DNA of 52,932 bases from positions 1 through 52,932 of the forward strand of contig JAHEAZ010000012.1 of assembly GCA_024642505.1 (NCBI GenBank), in the 5' to 3' direction. Positions 17,258 through 25,472 of the stretch are shown here, in pieces. How positions within the stretch are numbered: position 1 is the first letter of the stretch; every line of letters begins with the position of its first letter. The stretch comes from Gammaproteobacteria bacterium. GTDB taxonomy: Bacteria > Pseudomonadota > Gammaproteobacteria > Steroidobacterales > Steroidobacteraceae. A model generated the notes under the pieces. The model saw only the letters and a list, made by a program, of their open reading frames with translations. It made no database searches and had not been told where the DNA came from. A program made the translations under genes and the position numbers.

Positions 17258-18445
17258 ATGAAAACCTACTCCTATGCGGGTGCGGGCAAAGAAGTCCTGC
17301 AGTATGCGGACCGGGGGCGCTGGCGCTGGCTCCTGTCGGTCCTGCTGCCGCTGCTGCCGGTCGTGGCGATTGCCGCGGCCGAAGCGACTGGCCGGCGCGG
17401 TCTCTTGTGGATGCCGCTGGCCGCCATCTATGGCGTGATTCCGCTGCTCGATTGGCTTGTTGGCACGGATACGCGCAACCCGCCGGAAGCCGTCGTGGAC
17501 CAACTCGAGCGCGAGCCCTTCTATCGCTGGCTGACGTTTCTGTCAGTCCCCATTCATGTAGGCGTCCTGATGGGTGGATTCTGGTACGCGATGGTCGTCG
17601 CCCAAGGCGTCGCCGAAGTGCTGCCAATCGTAGTATCACTCGGCTTCGTAGCCGCCCTGGGAATCAATACAGGTCATGAGCTCGGCCACAAGGGCGATCC
17701 GCAGGAGCAGGTCCTGGCGTTGATTGCCCTGTCGGTGTCCGGGTACGGACATTTCCGCATCGAGCACAACCTTGGCCATCACGCGCAAGTGGCCACGCCG
17801 AAGGACTCCGCCAGCGCGCGCATGGGAGAGAGCGTCTACCGTTTTGCACTGAGGGAAATGCCGGGCGCGATTCGCCGCAGCTGGTGTCTCGAAACTGCGC
17901 GCCTCAGGCGGGCCCGACGCAGCGCTTGGTCGGTGCACAACGAGATCCTCCAGGCGCACGCAATGACGTTGTTGCTCCAGGGAGGGCTGGTCGTATGGCT
18001 CGGCTGGACGGTGCTGCCGTGGTTGATGCTGCACAACCTCTGGGCATGGTTCCAGCTCACGGGTGTGAACTATATCGAGCATTACGGCCTGCTCAGGCGG
18101 CGCGGCAGTGATGGCGGGATCGAGCGCTGCAGTGCGCGGCACTCCTGGAACAGCAACCACACGGTGTCGAACGTCCTGTTGTTCCATCTGCAGCGCCACT
18201 CCGATCACCATGCGCACGCAGAGCGACGCTACCAGTCGCTCAGGCATTTTGACGAAGCACCACAACTGCCGAGCGGTTACATGGGGATGCTGCTGCTGAC
18301 CTACTGGCCCGCCCTGTTTTTCCGTGTGATGGACGCGCGCCTGTTGGCGGTCGTCAGCGGGGACCTGGACCGGGTGAACGTCGATCCGTTGGCTCGTGCG
18401 CGCCTGGCGCGCCGTTACGCCGGGCTCGCTGCCAGTCCGAAGTAG
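17258..18445 (+). CDS. alkB: Alkane 1-monooxygenase
   Basis: A 395-residue di-iron integral-membrane hydroxylase that converts n-alkanes to 1-alkanols with rubredoxin as electron donor. The three His boxes are complete: H140-E-L-G-H144-K, E169-H-N-L-G-H-H175 and L311-Q-R-H-S-D-H-H-A. The NYIEHYG signature is at 271-277. Several membrane helices lie at about 24-42, 50-68, 92-112, 120-138 and 232-262. The ATG at 17258 has AAGGA eight bases upstream. No rubredoxin gene is nearby. The 3' end overlaps the dehalogenase gene by 31 bases in the opposite direction. It could act on alkanes or on other terminal methyl groups. Confidence 0.96.
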   Translation: MKTYSYAGAGKEVLQYADRGRWRWLLSVLLPLLPVVAIAAAEATGRRGLLWMPLAAIYGVIPLLDWLVGTDTRNPPEAVVDQLEREPFYRWLTFLSVPIHVGVLMGGFWYAMVVAQGVAEVLPIVVSLGFVAALGINTGHELGHKGDPQEQVLALIALSVSGYGHFRIEHNLGHHAQVATPKDSASARMGESVYRFALREMPGAIRRSWCLETARLRRARRSAWSVHNEILQAHAMTLLLQGGLVVWLGWTVLPWLMLHNLWAWFQLTGVNYIEHYGLLRRRGSDGGIERCSARHSWNSNHTVSNVLLFHLQRHSDHHAHAERRYQSLRHFDEAPQLPSGYMGMLLLTYWPALFFRVMDARLLAVVSGDLDRVNVDPLARARLARRYAGLAASPK

Positions 18446-19326
18446 TCGAGCGCCGCAAGGGTCACCGGCTCGCCCCACTCCTGCACGAAGTGACCCGCTT
18501 CCTGGACCAGCATCGGTTCCGGGCAATTGCGGATGTGGCTGTGCAGCGCGCGCATGATCGGTTCGCCTAGCACCGGGTCCTGCATGCCGATGGCCATGAA
18601 CGAGTCGCCGCGCCAGTCGTTGGACAGGAAGGCGGCGGCATCCAGGCTTGTTTCCACGCCTGGCATGTCCGGTCGCGTCTGGACGAGTTCCGGGAAACGG
18701 CGGACCGCGGCCTTGTAGCGGATGTCTGGAAACGGTGCGGCGTAGGCCAGGGCTTCGGCTTCCGACAGGATCGGGGTCGAGCGCCGCATCAGGGCAGCCA
18801 CATCGAGGTCGGGGTTGGCGGCATTGTATGCCCGCCAGGCATCGAAGCCCGGCCCTGCGGACTTTCCCGTGCCGAGCCCGGTATTCATGATCAGCAGCCG
18901 CGTGATTCGGTCGGGATAATCCATCGGCAGCGTCAGCCCGAGCAATCCGCCCCAGTCCTGGACGACCAGACAGACCTCCTCCAGGTCGCAGCGTTCGAGA
19001 AAGCGCTTCAGCGCGTCGCGATGAAACGCAAAAGTGTAAATGGTGTCTTCGACCGGCTTGTCCGAGCGACCGAAGCCGAACAGGTCCGGCGCGATCACCC
19101 GGTGCCCGGCGGCGACAAGCACCGGAATCATCTTCCGGTAGAGATAGGACCAGGTCGGCTCGCCGTGCAGGCACACAAAAGTCGTACCTGGGTCCCGTGG
19201 ACCCTCGTCGACGAAGTGCATCCTGAGTCCGTCATAGCCGTTCAGGTCATCGATATAGTGCGGCGCGTAGCCCCAGCCTGGCAGGTGGGTGAAGCGCTCG
19301 TCGGGCGTGCGGAGAGCGTCGATCAA
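18415..19326 (-). CDS. dhlA: Haloalkane dehalogenase, DhlA-type (HLD-I)
   Basis: A 303-residue alpha/beta hydrolase that replaces a terminal halide by hydroxyl. Nucleophile D124 in VVQDWGG, halide-binding W125 and the HGEPTW loop (E56) sit at the same numbers as in Xanthobacter DhlA. Likely acid and base are D250 and H279 (EAGHF). The cap carries a probable halide-binding Trp in FDAWRAY but lacks the about ten-residue repeat insertion of DhlA. The start is a TTG at 19326 giving MIDALRTPDERF, which matches the family N-terminus. It overlaps the TGA of the upstream CNB gene by four bases, so translation is probably coupled. The exact substrate is unknown. Confidence 0.92.
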   Translation of the reverse strand: MIDALRTPDERFTHLPGWGYAPHYIDDLNGYDGLRMHFVDEGPRDPGTTFVCLHGEPTWSYLYRKMIPVLVAAGHRVIAPDLFGFGRSDKPVEDTIYTFAFHRDALKRFLERCDLEEVCLVVQDWGGLLGLTLPMDYPDRITRLLIMNTGLGTGKSAGPGFDAWRAYNAANPDLDVAALMRRSTPILSEAEALAYAAPFPDIRYKAAVRRFPELVQTRPDMPGVETSLDAAAFLSNDWRGDSFMAIGMQDPVLGEPIMRALHSHIRNCPEPMLVQEAGHFVQEWGEPVTLAALDYFGLAASPA

Positions 19327-19808
19327 TATTTTCCGCCGGTCCGGTACAAGTAGTGCTGCATGTCCACCATCTGCATGCTCAACCGCCGTTGCACATGGTG
19401 GGCAACACGCATGATGGCCCGCATGGCCTTGTAGACGACCACCGGGTGGCTCTGCAGCAGTTCTTCGAATTGCGGTCGGTCGAGTACCAGCACCCGGGTA
19501 GGTCCGCTGGCAATCAGGCTGGCGTAGCGAGGCTCCCCGTCCATGAACGACAGCTCGCCGGCCAGCTCGCCGGCCCGCAGCGTGTGCAACACGTACCATT
19601 CGTTGTGTTCGTCGCGCTTGGTGATGGAAATCTTGCCGGAGATCGGCACGTACAGGTGGCTATTGCTCTCGCCTTCCTCAACCAGCACCGTGCCGTCCTC
19701 GCAGTCGCGGATTTCCACGATGCGGGCAAGCGCGCCAACTTCCGCATCATCCATCTCGACGGCCAGGGGCGACTGCTTGAGTGCCGCCACATTGTCGCTG
19801 ATGTCCAC
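19323..19808 (-). CDS. Single cyclic-nucleotide-binding domain protein
   Basis: A 161-residue CRP-like sensory domain without a DNA-binding helix-turn-helix. The beta-barrel runs from VEIRDCEDGTVLVEEGE through GKISITKR to the phosphate-binding region ELAGELSFMDGEPRYASL, which keeps Gly-Glu-Leu and an Arg. A long amphipathic C-terminal helix (KAMRAIMRVAHHVQRRLSM) follows. The start is a GTG at 19808 with GGGAGAG five bases upstream; earlier ATGs would add unrelated sequence. Its stop overlaps the dehalogenase start by four bases. It may sense cAMP or c-di-GMP and act through a partner; this is inference. Confidence 0.85.
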   Translation of the reverse strand: MDISDNVAALKQSPLAVEMDDAEVGALARIVEIRDCEDGTVLVEEGESNSHLYVPISGKISITKRDEHNEWYVLHTLRAGELAGELSFMDGEPRYASLIASGPTRVLVLDRPQFEELLQSHPVVVYKAMRAIMRVAHHVQRRLSMQMVDMQHYLYRTGGKY

Positions 19809-20079
19809 AGGTCTCTCCCAAAATGATCGTCGGCCGCCCGCCAGGCAGCACAGCACGCCAATCATACTATCCCCGGATAGAGGGTGACCCAGGTCATTTT
19901 GAACCGGCCGACATCGCCTGCGTTTGCAGTTGCATGCGGACCACGACCAGGGTGCCAGGAACCGGGACGATGTCCGCCCAACTGATGTCGTCCGCATGCC
20001 GGCGACAAACTGACAACTCCCTCACGGCGATGCGCTGGGCATCGGGAAGCTGCCGATTGGCCCGGCGCAGATGCGGGCC

Positions 20080-21117
20080 TCAACCTGCGATCCAGCGAAG
20101 GTCCGTTCCGCTTCCATGTCGTTGCAGCTCGCCCAGCAGCTCCAGTCGGCGTAAATGAGCGAGTGTTTCGGTTGTCGCCAGCAACCGGTTGAGTGCGTCG
20201 AGCCTTTCCATGCGAAACAAAGCAGCGGTGAGGTCAGTTGTCGTACGCGGATCAGCGCAAAGCTGGAGAAGTTGCCGCAAGCGGTCGCCATGTTCCTGTC
20301 GCAGCGATTCGATTCGGGCATGCAGGGTCATGAAGGGCCGGCCGTGCGCCGGCAGGATCAGCGTGTCTTCGGGCAGGGATGCCAGGTGATCGAGTGACTC
20401 CAGGTAGTCGCCCAATGGATCGCCCAGCTCGTTCGAGGGGTAGAGGCTGATGTTGCTGGAAATGGTCGGCAGCACCTGGTCGCCGCTGATCAGTGTCCGT
20501 GTCGAATCGTCATGAAGGCAGGCGTGGCCTGGCGCATGGCCGTCATGGACCGTGACGCGCCAGGCACGGCCCCGGCCAGCCACGGACAGGTCGGCTTGCA
20601 GGGTCGTCGTCGGTGACTGACCGCTGACGATCGACTTGTAGATACCGCCGTGCATGATCTCGCGCATGTCGTCGTCGAGTTCCACGCCCAGCCTTTCAAC
20701 GAACCCATCCGAGGGATACCGGAGGCCCTCCTCCGGGTCCCGCAGAGCGGCCGCTGCGGCGGCCGCTGACCGCTCGTGCATGGCCACGCTCACGTCATGC
20801 CTGTCAGACAGCCAGCTGGCCATGCCGAAGTGGTCGGGGTGGTGGTGTGTCACGACGATCGATTCCAGCTCGGTAGCCAGCGGCAGCTTCTTCTCGAGGT
20901 CTTCCCAGGCCTGACGCACGGCGCGGGTCTTCATGCCGGTATCCACCAGGAACCAGCCCCTGCGGGCTGGCACGAGCCATACGTTGATGTGGCGCAGTGC
21001 GCCCGGGATCGGCAACCGGATCCACACGATTCCATCCGGCAACTCGATGTAGCCGCCGGGCTCGGGGGCGTCGCACTGGGTCAGTTCGACCGTGCGTGAC
21101 CGGATTTCAGGACTCAC
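20080..21117 (-). CDS. Metallo-beta-lactamase fold hydrolase
   Basis: A 345-residue binuclear-metal hydrolase. The metal motif is H91-H-H-P-D95-H96 after VVT. It is followed by the HDGHAPGHAC region, SGDQVL (bridging Asp) and LPAHGRP (last His). A C-terminal helical extension of about 80 residues resembles those of MBL proteins that act on thioesters or lactones. The substrate is not known. No ATG fits; a GTG at 21117 (encoding ...SPEIRSRTVELTQ) is the first reasonable start and leaves a 126-base divergent gap to prpD. A longer N-terminus is possible but would overlap the prpD start region. Confidence 0.85.
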   Translation of the reverse strand: MSPEIRSRTVELTQCDAPEPGGYIELPDGIVWIRLPIPGALRHINVWLVPARRGWFLVDTGMKTRAVRQAWEDLEKKLPLATELESIVVTHHHPDHFGMASWLSDRHDVSVAMHERSAAAAAAALRDPEEGLRYPSDGFVERLGVELDDDMREIMHGGIYKSIVSGQSPTTTLQADLSVAGRGRAWRVTVHDGHAPGHACLHDDSTRTLISGDQVLPTISSNISLYPSNELGDPLGDYLESLDHLASLPEDTLILPAHGRPFMTLHARIESLRQEHGDRLRQLLQLCADPRTTTDLTAALFRMERLDALNRLLATTETLAHLRRLELLGELQRHGSGTDLRWIAG

Positions 21118-21243
21118 TGGGTACCCATGCCAATCACTGATTCGGGTAAGGGCTGCCAAGATACACGACCGCGTGAAGACGTCCACCACGCCTTCACCGC
21201 GCCGTTTAACATGGGCCTGCCAGAACAGTTTTCCCGGCCATCC

Positions 21244-22695
21244 ATGTCCCATGTCGACTCCAAGTCTGCCAGCCACCCCGATGCCGACAAGGTGCTGGTC
21301 GACATTGCGGACTACGTCGCCGGTTATCGAATCGACAGCAAGCTCGCCTACGACACTGCGCGCTACTGCCTGATGGATACGCTGGCGTGCGGCTTCCAGG
21401 CTCTGTCTGACCCGGCTTGTGCCACCTTGCTCGGCCCGGTGGTGCCGGGTGCGACCATGGCTGGCGGTGCGCGCGTTCCAGGTACGAGCTACGAACTGGA
21501 TCCGGTACGCGCTGCCTTCAACATCGGCACGATGGTCCGCTGGCTGGATCTCAACGACATCTGGCTCGGCTCAGAAATGGGGCACCCGTCCGACAACCTG
21601 GGCGGTATCCTGGCGGTAGCCGATTACTTCAGCCGCAAGGCAGTGGCCGAGGGAACGTCACCGATGACGGTCCGCGACGTGCTCACGGGCCTGATAAAGG
21701 CTCACGAGATCCAGGGCGTCACGGCGCTCGAGAACGGGGTCAAGCGGATCGGGCTCGACCACGTCATCCTGGTTCGGGTGGCCAGTACGGCGGTAACCGC
21801 CGCCATGCTCGGCGGGACCCGTGAGCAAATCATCAATGCAGTGTCGAACGCGTGGATCGATGGTGGGTCGCTGCGAATCTACCGGCACGCCGCTGATGCC
21901 GGCTCGCGCCACAGATGGGCGGCTGGCGACGCCACCAGTCGTGGAGTCTGGCACGCCCTGAACGCCTTGCGCGGCGAGATGGGAAGCCCGTTGGCGCTGA
22001 GCGCCCCCGAGTGGGGCTTTTACGATGTCCTGTGCAAGGGGCAGCCGTTTGTCTACAGGCGGGGCTTCGGCAGCTATGTGATGGAAAATGCGCTGTTCAA
22101 GATCAGCTTCCCGGGCGAGATCCATGGGCAGACTGCAGTCGAGTGCGCCATTCAGCTGCATCCAAGTGTCAGGAAAAGGCTTCACGACGTCAGGAAGATC
22201 GTCATCGAGACCCAGGAAGCCGGCAGGCGCATCATCGACAGGACCGGAACCCCGGGCACTCCTGCCGATTGCGACCATTGCATCCGCTATATGACTGCCG
22301 CCGGGCTGATATTCGGCCGGCTGCGGGGTGAAGACTGCAAGGACGAGTTTGCCAGCGACCCCCGGATCGATGCGCTGCGCGAGCGCATGGAGGTGCAGGA
22401 GAATCCTGCCTTTACGCAGGAGTACTACGCTGCCGACAAGCGCCATGTCGGCAACGCCTTGCAGGTCTTCTTCAAGGATGGCAGCAAGACGGATCGCGTG
22501 CAGGTCGATTTTCCGGTCGGCCATCACAAGCGTCGCGTTGAGGGCATTCCCGCGCTGCTCGCAAAGTTCGAGACTGCCGTCGCGGAGGTCTTTACAGCCG
22601 ACCAATCAGGCAAGGTCATCGCGATGTTCGCAGATCCGGCCAGGCTGGACGCCATGCCGGTCAACGAGTTTGTCGCCCGGTTGACCCGGAACTGA
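21244..22695 (+). CDS. prpD: 2-methylcitrate dehydratase PrpD
   Basis: A 483-residue enzyme, the same length as Escherichia coli PrpD, that dehydrates 2-methylcitrate in the methylcitrate cycle for propionyl-CoA. Long matching blocks include KLAYDTARYCLMDTL, AAFNIGTMVRWLDLND, GHPSDNLGGILAVADY, AAGDATSRGV, GSYVMENALFKISFP and IDALRERMEVQ. The ATG at 21244 aligns with the E. coli N-terminus. No ribosome site is obvious. The other methylcitrate genes prpB and prpC are not in this window, so the gene stands alone. It may serve propionate from odd-chain alkanes or amino acids. Confidence 0.95.
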   Translation: MSHVDSKSASHPDADKVLVDIADYVAGYRIDSKLAYDTARYCLMDTLACGFQALSDPACATLLGPVVPGATMAGGARVPGTSYELDPVRAAFNIGTMVRWLDLNDIWLGSEMGHPSDNLGGILAVADYFSRKAVAEGTSPMTVRDVLTGLIKAHEIQGVTALENGVKRIGLDHVILVRVASTAVTAAMLGGTREQIINAVSNAWIDGGSLRIYRHAADAGSRHRWAAGDATSRGVWHALNALRGEMGSPLALSAPEWGFYDVLCKGQPFVYRRGFGSYVMENALFKISFPGEIHGQTAVECAIQLHPSVRKRLHDVRKIVIETQEAGRRIIDRTGTPGTPADCDHCIRYMTAAGLIFGRLRGEDCKDEFASDPRIDALRERMEVQENPAFTQEYYAADKRHVGNALQVFFKDGSKTDRVQVDFPVGHHKRRVEGIPALLAKFETAVAEVFTADQSGKVIAMFADPARLDAMPVNEFVARLTRN

Positions 22696-22726
22696 GCCTG
22701 GCTCCCGGGTCCGGGGGGGTGGCTCT

Positions 22727-23065
22727 TCAGCGAGCTGGCAACGTTCCCTGCATGGCATCGTTGTTGCAGGAACCCGGGGCGACAAGGTAGCCGATGATTT
22801 CGAGATCCTCGATCACTTCTGTGGCTCCGTGGGACGCAAGCTTGTTCACCAGCCGCGCAACGTCACGCTCGGACGCTGCAAGCTCTGCGCACTCATGACA
22901 GCTGGCGCAATGTGCCCGGAACGCAGCTTGGCCGTCGATCACGATGCCATGGGGTGTGGCAGGTGCCGTCGGCTCGCGCGCGGCGATCCACGCGAACGTC
23001 GCGGCCGCCAGGCCGATGAGGCCCCACAGGGACAGCGCAACCCGGCGGACTGTGACGTGATGCAT
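22727..23065 (-). CDS. Small membrane-anchored one-heme c-type cytochrome
   Basis: A 112-residue protein. A basic start (MHHVTVRR) and one hydrophobic helix (residues 9-28) are followed by a periplasmic tail with one haem site C53-A-S-C-H57 and, nearby, another Cys. The segment after the haem is short and has no clear axial Met except near the C-terminus (NNDAMQ). The ATG at 23065 lies five bases after the stop of the flavocytochrome gene, so the two are probably translated from one message. It could donate or accept electrons for that enzyme; this is inference. Confidence 0.75.
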   Translation of the reverse strand: MHHVTVRRVALSLWGLIGLAAATFAWIAAREPTAPATPHGIVIDGQAAFRAHCASCHECAELAASERDVARLVNKLASHGATEVIEDLEIIGYLVAPGSCNNDAMQGTLPAR

Positions 23066-23070
23066 CGTGC

Positions 23071-24396
23071 TCAAACCATATCGAATCGTTCGGTGTGGAT
23101 GCGCAGCGCAGCAACGCCCAGCTCGGTCAAGGCAAGTTCGACCGAATCCATCATCGCCGCCGGACCACACACGAAGTACTGGTAATCGTTGCGGCGTGTG
23201 GGCAGGTATCGTGCCAGCAACTCCTTCGTCACGTAGCCCTGCTCACAGTGGATTTCGGCAGTCGCACTCTCGAATACCGGAATGAAGCGCAGGTTCATCT
23301 CGGCCTGCAGGCGCCCGAGATCCGCCAGATAGGCCATGCGCCCGGGCTTGTTGCTCGCATGCACCAGCAACACCGGCCGCGGGTCGGCGCGATCGCGAAG
23401 TGTCAATAGCATCGAGCGTATGGGCGCGATCCCCGATCCGCCTGAGATCATGACGAATCCCATGCCCGGCTCGCGGTCGGGCGTGAACGCGCCATACGGC
23501 CCATCGACCCAGACCCGGTCACCTGCCGCTAGCGCAGGAACCTTGTTTGCCGACCAGTCGCCCAGCGCCTTGACCGAGAATTCGATAGATCGGTCCGGCC
23601 CCAGCTCGGCAGATGAGGACATGCTCAAGGGATGCTGCGATACGGACAGCGGCGAGCGAGCCGTGCTGATCCAGGCGAACTGGCCGGGCAGGTAGTCGAA
23701 CCCGCGGTGACCGACCGGTCTCAACACGAGTGTCCTGGTGCTGGCTCCCTCATCGCGATTGTCGAGCACCTCCCAGGGCCGCCGCCGGAGCAGCCACGGC
23801 CGGATGATCCGGTAGCGCAGCATCAGCAGCGCCAGGGCGGCCACGTAGACGGTCAGGAGAACACAGGTTCCGAGAGCTGCAGAGAACGCACCCAGCTGCA
23901 AGGCATGCCAGAACGCGGCCGCTACGATCGTCACTGCAGCCGCGCCGTGGGTAACCTGCCACGCCTCGTACGGGATGCGCAGTCGGCGGCGGTACACGGA
24001 GACGGTTACCAGCGCGGCCAACAACCACAACGCAACGGCGCCGGACTGCGCCGGTGACTCGACGTCGAGCGGGTTCAGTAGCTGAAGGGATCGGTGCGGC
24101 AGCGAGTAAGCCAGCGCGTGAAGCGCCACCATCAGGAGCGCGCCCATCCCCATCAATCTGTGAAACTGCATCAGGGCATCGGTTCCGAACGGCTCAGAGG
24201 CAGCATGAAGACGGGAAACCAGGCCGAATTCAATGATGATTACTGCGAAGGCCGTGATGCCCAGAGCCGTTGCAGCGTAGTCGCGCAGCCCAATACCGGT
24301 GCGTCCATCGCCGGTAACGAGCGCCACTGCGAGAGGTAACAGCACCAGCAGCAGGTAGAGGCCGAACCAGATGATGCCGCGGAACAACAGGCTCAT
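23071..24396 (-). CDS. NADPH-oxidase/ferric-reductase-like transmembrane flavocytochrome b
   Basis: A 441-residue membrane protein. About six helices occupy residues 6-195. Two carry the haem-b His pairs H79-x13-H93 and H150-x13-H164 of the ferric reductase/NOX superfamily. A cytoplasmic FNR-like dehydrogenase follows: FAD motif H255-P-L-S, NAD(P) loop GGSGIAP (319-325) and FVCGPAAMM near the C-terminus. It would pass electrons from NAD(P)H across the membrane to oxygen, metal or another carrier. The ATG at 24396 has GGGG about four bases upstream. It sits between an ArsR regulator and a small cytochrome c gene. Substrate is not known. Confidence 0.87.
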   Translation of the reverse strand: MSLLFRGIIWFGLYLLLVLLPLAVALVTGDGRTGIGLRDYAATALGITAFAVIIIEFGLVSRLHAASEPFGTDALMQFHRLMGMGALLMVALHALAYSLPHRSLQLLNPLDVESPAQSGAVALWLLAALVTVSVYRRRLRIPYEAWQVTHGAAAVTIVAAAFWHALQLGAFSAALGTCVLLTVYVAALALLMLRYRIIRPWLLRRRPWEVLDNRDEGASTRTLVLRPVGHRGFDYLPGQFAWISTARSPLSVSQHPLSMSSSAELGPDRSIEFSVKALGDWSANKVPALAAGDRVWVDGPYGAFTPDREPGMGFVMISGGSGIAPIRSMLLTLRDRADPRPVLLVHASNKPGRMAYLADLGRLQAEMNLRFIPVFESATAEIHCEQGYVTKELLARYLPTRRNDYQYFVCGPAAMMDSVELALTELGVAALRIHTERFDMV

Positions 24397-24440
24397 AGTC
24401 CCCACCCCGGGGATGCGATGCTTCGGCCTCGCCGGCGGCA

Positions 24441-24875
24441 TCAGTCGCCAAATATGGACAGCTGTCCCTCGCGTTCTCCAGCCTGTTTCAACTTGCCCTT
24501 GCGCGCGGCCCTGCGTTTAGTACGCGATCCGCCCTTGTCCTTGCCGGCCGCCGTGCCAATGCTTGCGTCCGGAAGAGCTGGCAAAGAATTGATGAAGCCC
24601 GCCAGCGACTCGAAAGCTCCGGGGCTGACGCTGTAGCGGATGAAACGTCCCTGGGGCGCCGCTCGGAGCAGCCCTGATTGGCTCAGTTCCTTCAGGTGAA
24701 ACGACAATGTCGATGCGGGACAGTGAACCGCCCGGGCAATCTGCCCGGCCGGCGTGCCCTCTGCGCCTCCCTTGGCCACTACTTCGACAATGCGCAGACG
24801 GGTCGGCTGAGACAGGGCGTCCAGCATTGCGGCGTATCGTGTTGCGGGATCGTCGATCATCCTGATGCCCGCCAT
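24441..24875 (-). CDS. ArsR family winged-helix regulator
   Basis: A 144-residue repressor-type protein. The winged helix is clear: LDALSQPTRLRIVEVV, TPAGQIARAV, CPASTLSFHLKELSQSGLL (recognition helix) and GRFIRYSV (wing). It lacks the ELCVCDL metal motif and other obvious Cys pairs of arsenic sensors; a single Cys lies in the recognition region (HCPAS). The C-terminal tail (residues 106-140) is rich in Lys/Arg. ATG at 24875; a second ATG at 24860 is possible. It heads the flavocytochrome/cytochrome c unit and likely regulates it and itself. Confidence 0.88.
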   Translation of the reverse strand: MAGIRMIDDPATRYAAMLDALSQPTRLRIVEVVAKGGAEGTPAGQIARAVHCPASTLSFHLKELSQSGLLRAAPQGRFIRYSVSPGAFESLAGFINSLPALPDASIGTAAGKDKGGSRTKRRAARKGKLKQAGEREGQLSIFGD

Positions 24876-24922
24876 CGCATTGAAATCAGGTTTCTAGGAT
24901 TATCGAATTCATATCCCAAATC

Positions 24923-24937
24923 AAGCTGGTCCAGCTT
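24923..24937. promoter_or_regulatory. 15-bp palindrome upstream of the ArsR-family gene, candidate operator
   Basis: AAGCTGG-t-CCAGCTT has perfect seven-base arms around one base. It lies 47 bases upstream of the ATG of the ArsR-family gene, in the 240-base divergent gap to the unknown gene at 25116. Autoregulation by the neighbouring repressor is the simplest reading. Confidence 0.4.
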
Positions 24938-24957
24938 CCAAATGTTCGACCGACGTA

Positions 24958-24985
24958 TTGCGCTCCTGTGAATTCGCGCTATATT
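24958..24985 (+). promoter_or_regulatory. Possible sigma-70 promoter for the gene at 25116
   Basis: TTGCGC (24958-24963) and TATATT (24980-24985) are separated by 16 bases on the plus strand. They would start transcription about 125 bases before the ATG at 25116. This is a visual match only. Confidence 0.25.
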
Positions 24986-25115
24986 GCGTCTGTATCTTCT
25001 TGACGGAGCACGGAATCTCTACGAGTAACCGTCTCCATCGAGCCAAACGACCGGCTGCCCGAGCTGTACGGGTATCCAGAAAGTCGAAGTAAAACAATAG
25101 ATTACGGAGTTCGTA

Positions 25116-25469
25116 ATGAATGCCGCCTGGGAGTCATTTCATCGAGCCGCTTACGAATTAGCCTCTTCAGGTCCGATAAAACAACGGCTTACGTCAGCTT
25201 TCTCGAAATATTTGAAAGATATCGACATCGCGCAGCTTCCATCGGATCTTCAATCTGGGTACCTGGAGCTGTCGGAATCCTTGACCCGCGTGTCGCCGCT
25301 GCGCGGCGAGACCGCGATCTGGGCGACAGTTCGTAAGATGTCGAACGAAGAGGCCGGCCTGTGCGCCCAGCGGATCGTCGAGTTGCTTGGCGTCCTGGCA
25401 AAGCACCAGGAGCAGCAGGCGCGTCCGCGTCCGAAGCGGGTCCTGTCGCTCTATTCCGCCGAGGCCTGA
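25116..25469 (+). CDS. Unknown small helical protein
   Basis: A 117-residue protein that I do not recognise. It is soluble and predicted helical, with an aromatic N-terminal helix (AAWESFHRAAYELA), a middle part ITRV-like (SESLTRVSPLRGETA) and a long C-terminal helix ending in a basic tail (RPRPKRVLSLYS). The ATG at 25116 has ACGGAG nine bases upstream. Two features support it being real: the clear ribosome site and a stop only three bases from the convergent TIR-like gene. Function is unknown. Confidence 0.6.
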   Translation: MNAAWESFHRAAYELASSGPIKQRLTSAFSKYLKDIDIAQLPSDLQSGYLELSESLTRVSPLRGETAIWATVRKMSNEEAGLCAQRIVELLGVLAKHQEQQARPRPKRVLSLYSAEA

Positions 25470-25472
25470 TAC

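Noticed and set aside
17636-19174. A 512-codon open frame on the minus strand across the alkB 3' half and the dehalogenase.
   Set aside because: It runs antisense to alkB and out of frame with the dehalogenase, has no family motif and has the Arg/Pro/Gly-rich make-up of shadow frames in GC-rich DNA.
21658-22605. A 315-codon minus-strand open frame opposite prpD.
   Set aside because: prpD matches its family over the full length; the antisense frame has no motif or ribosome site.
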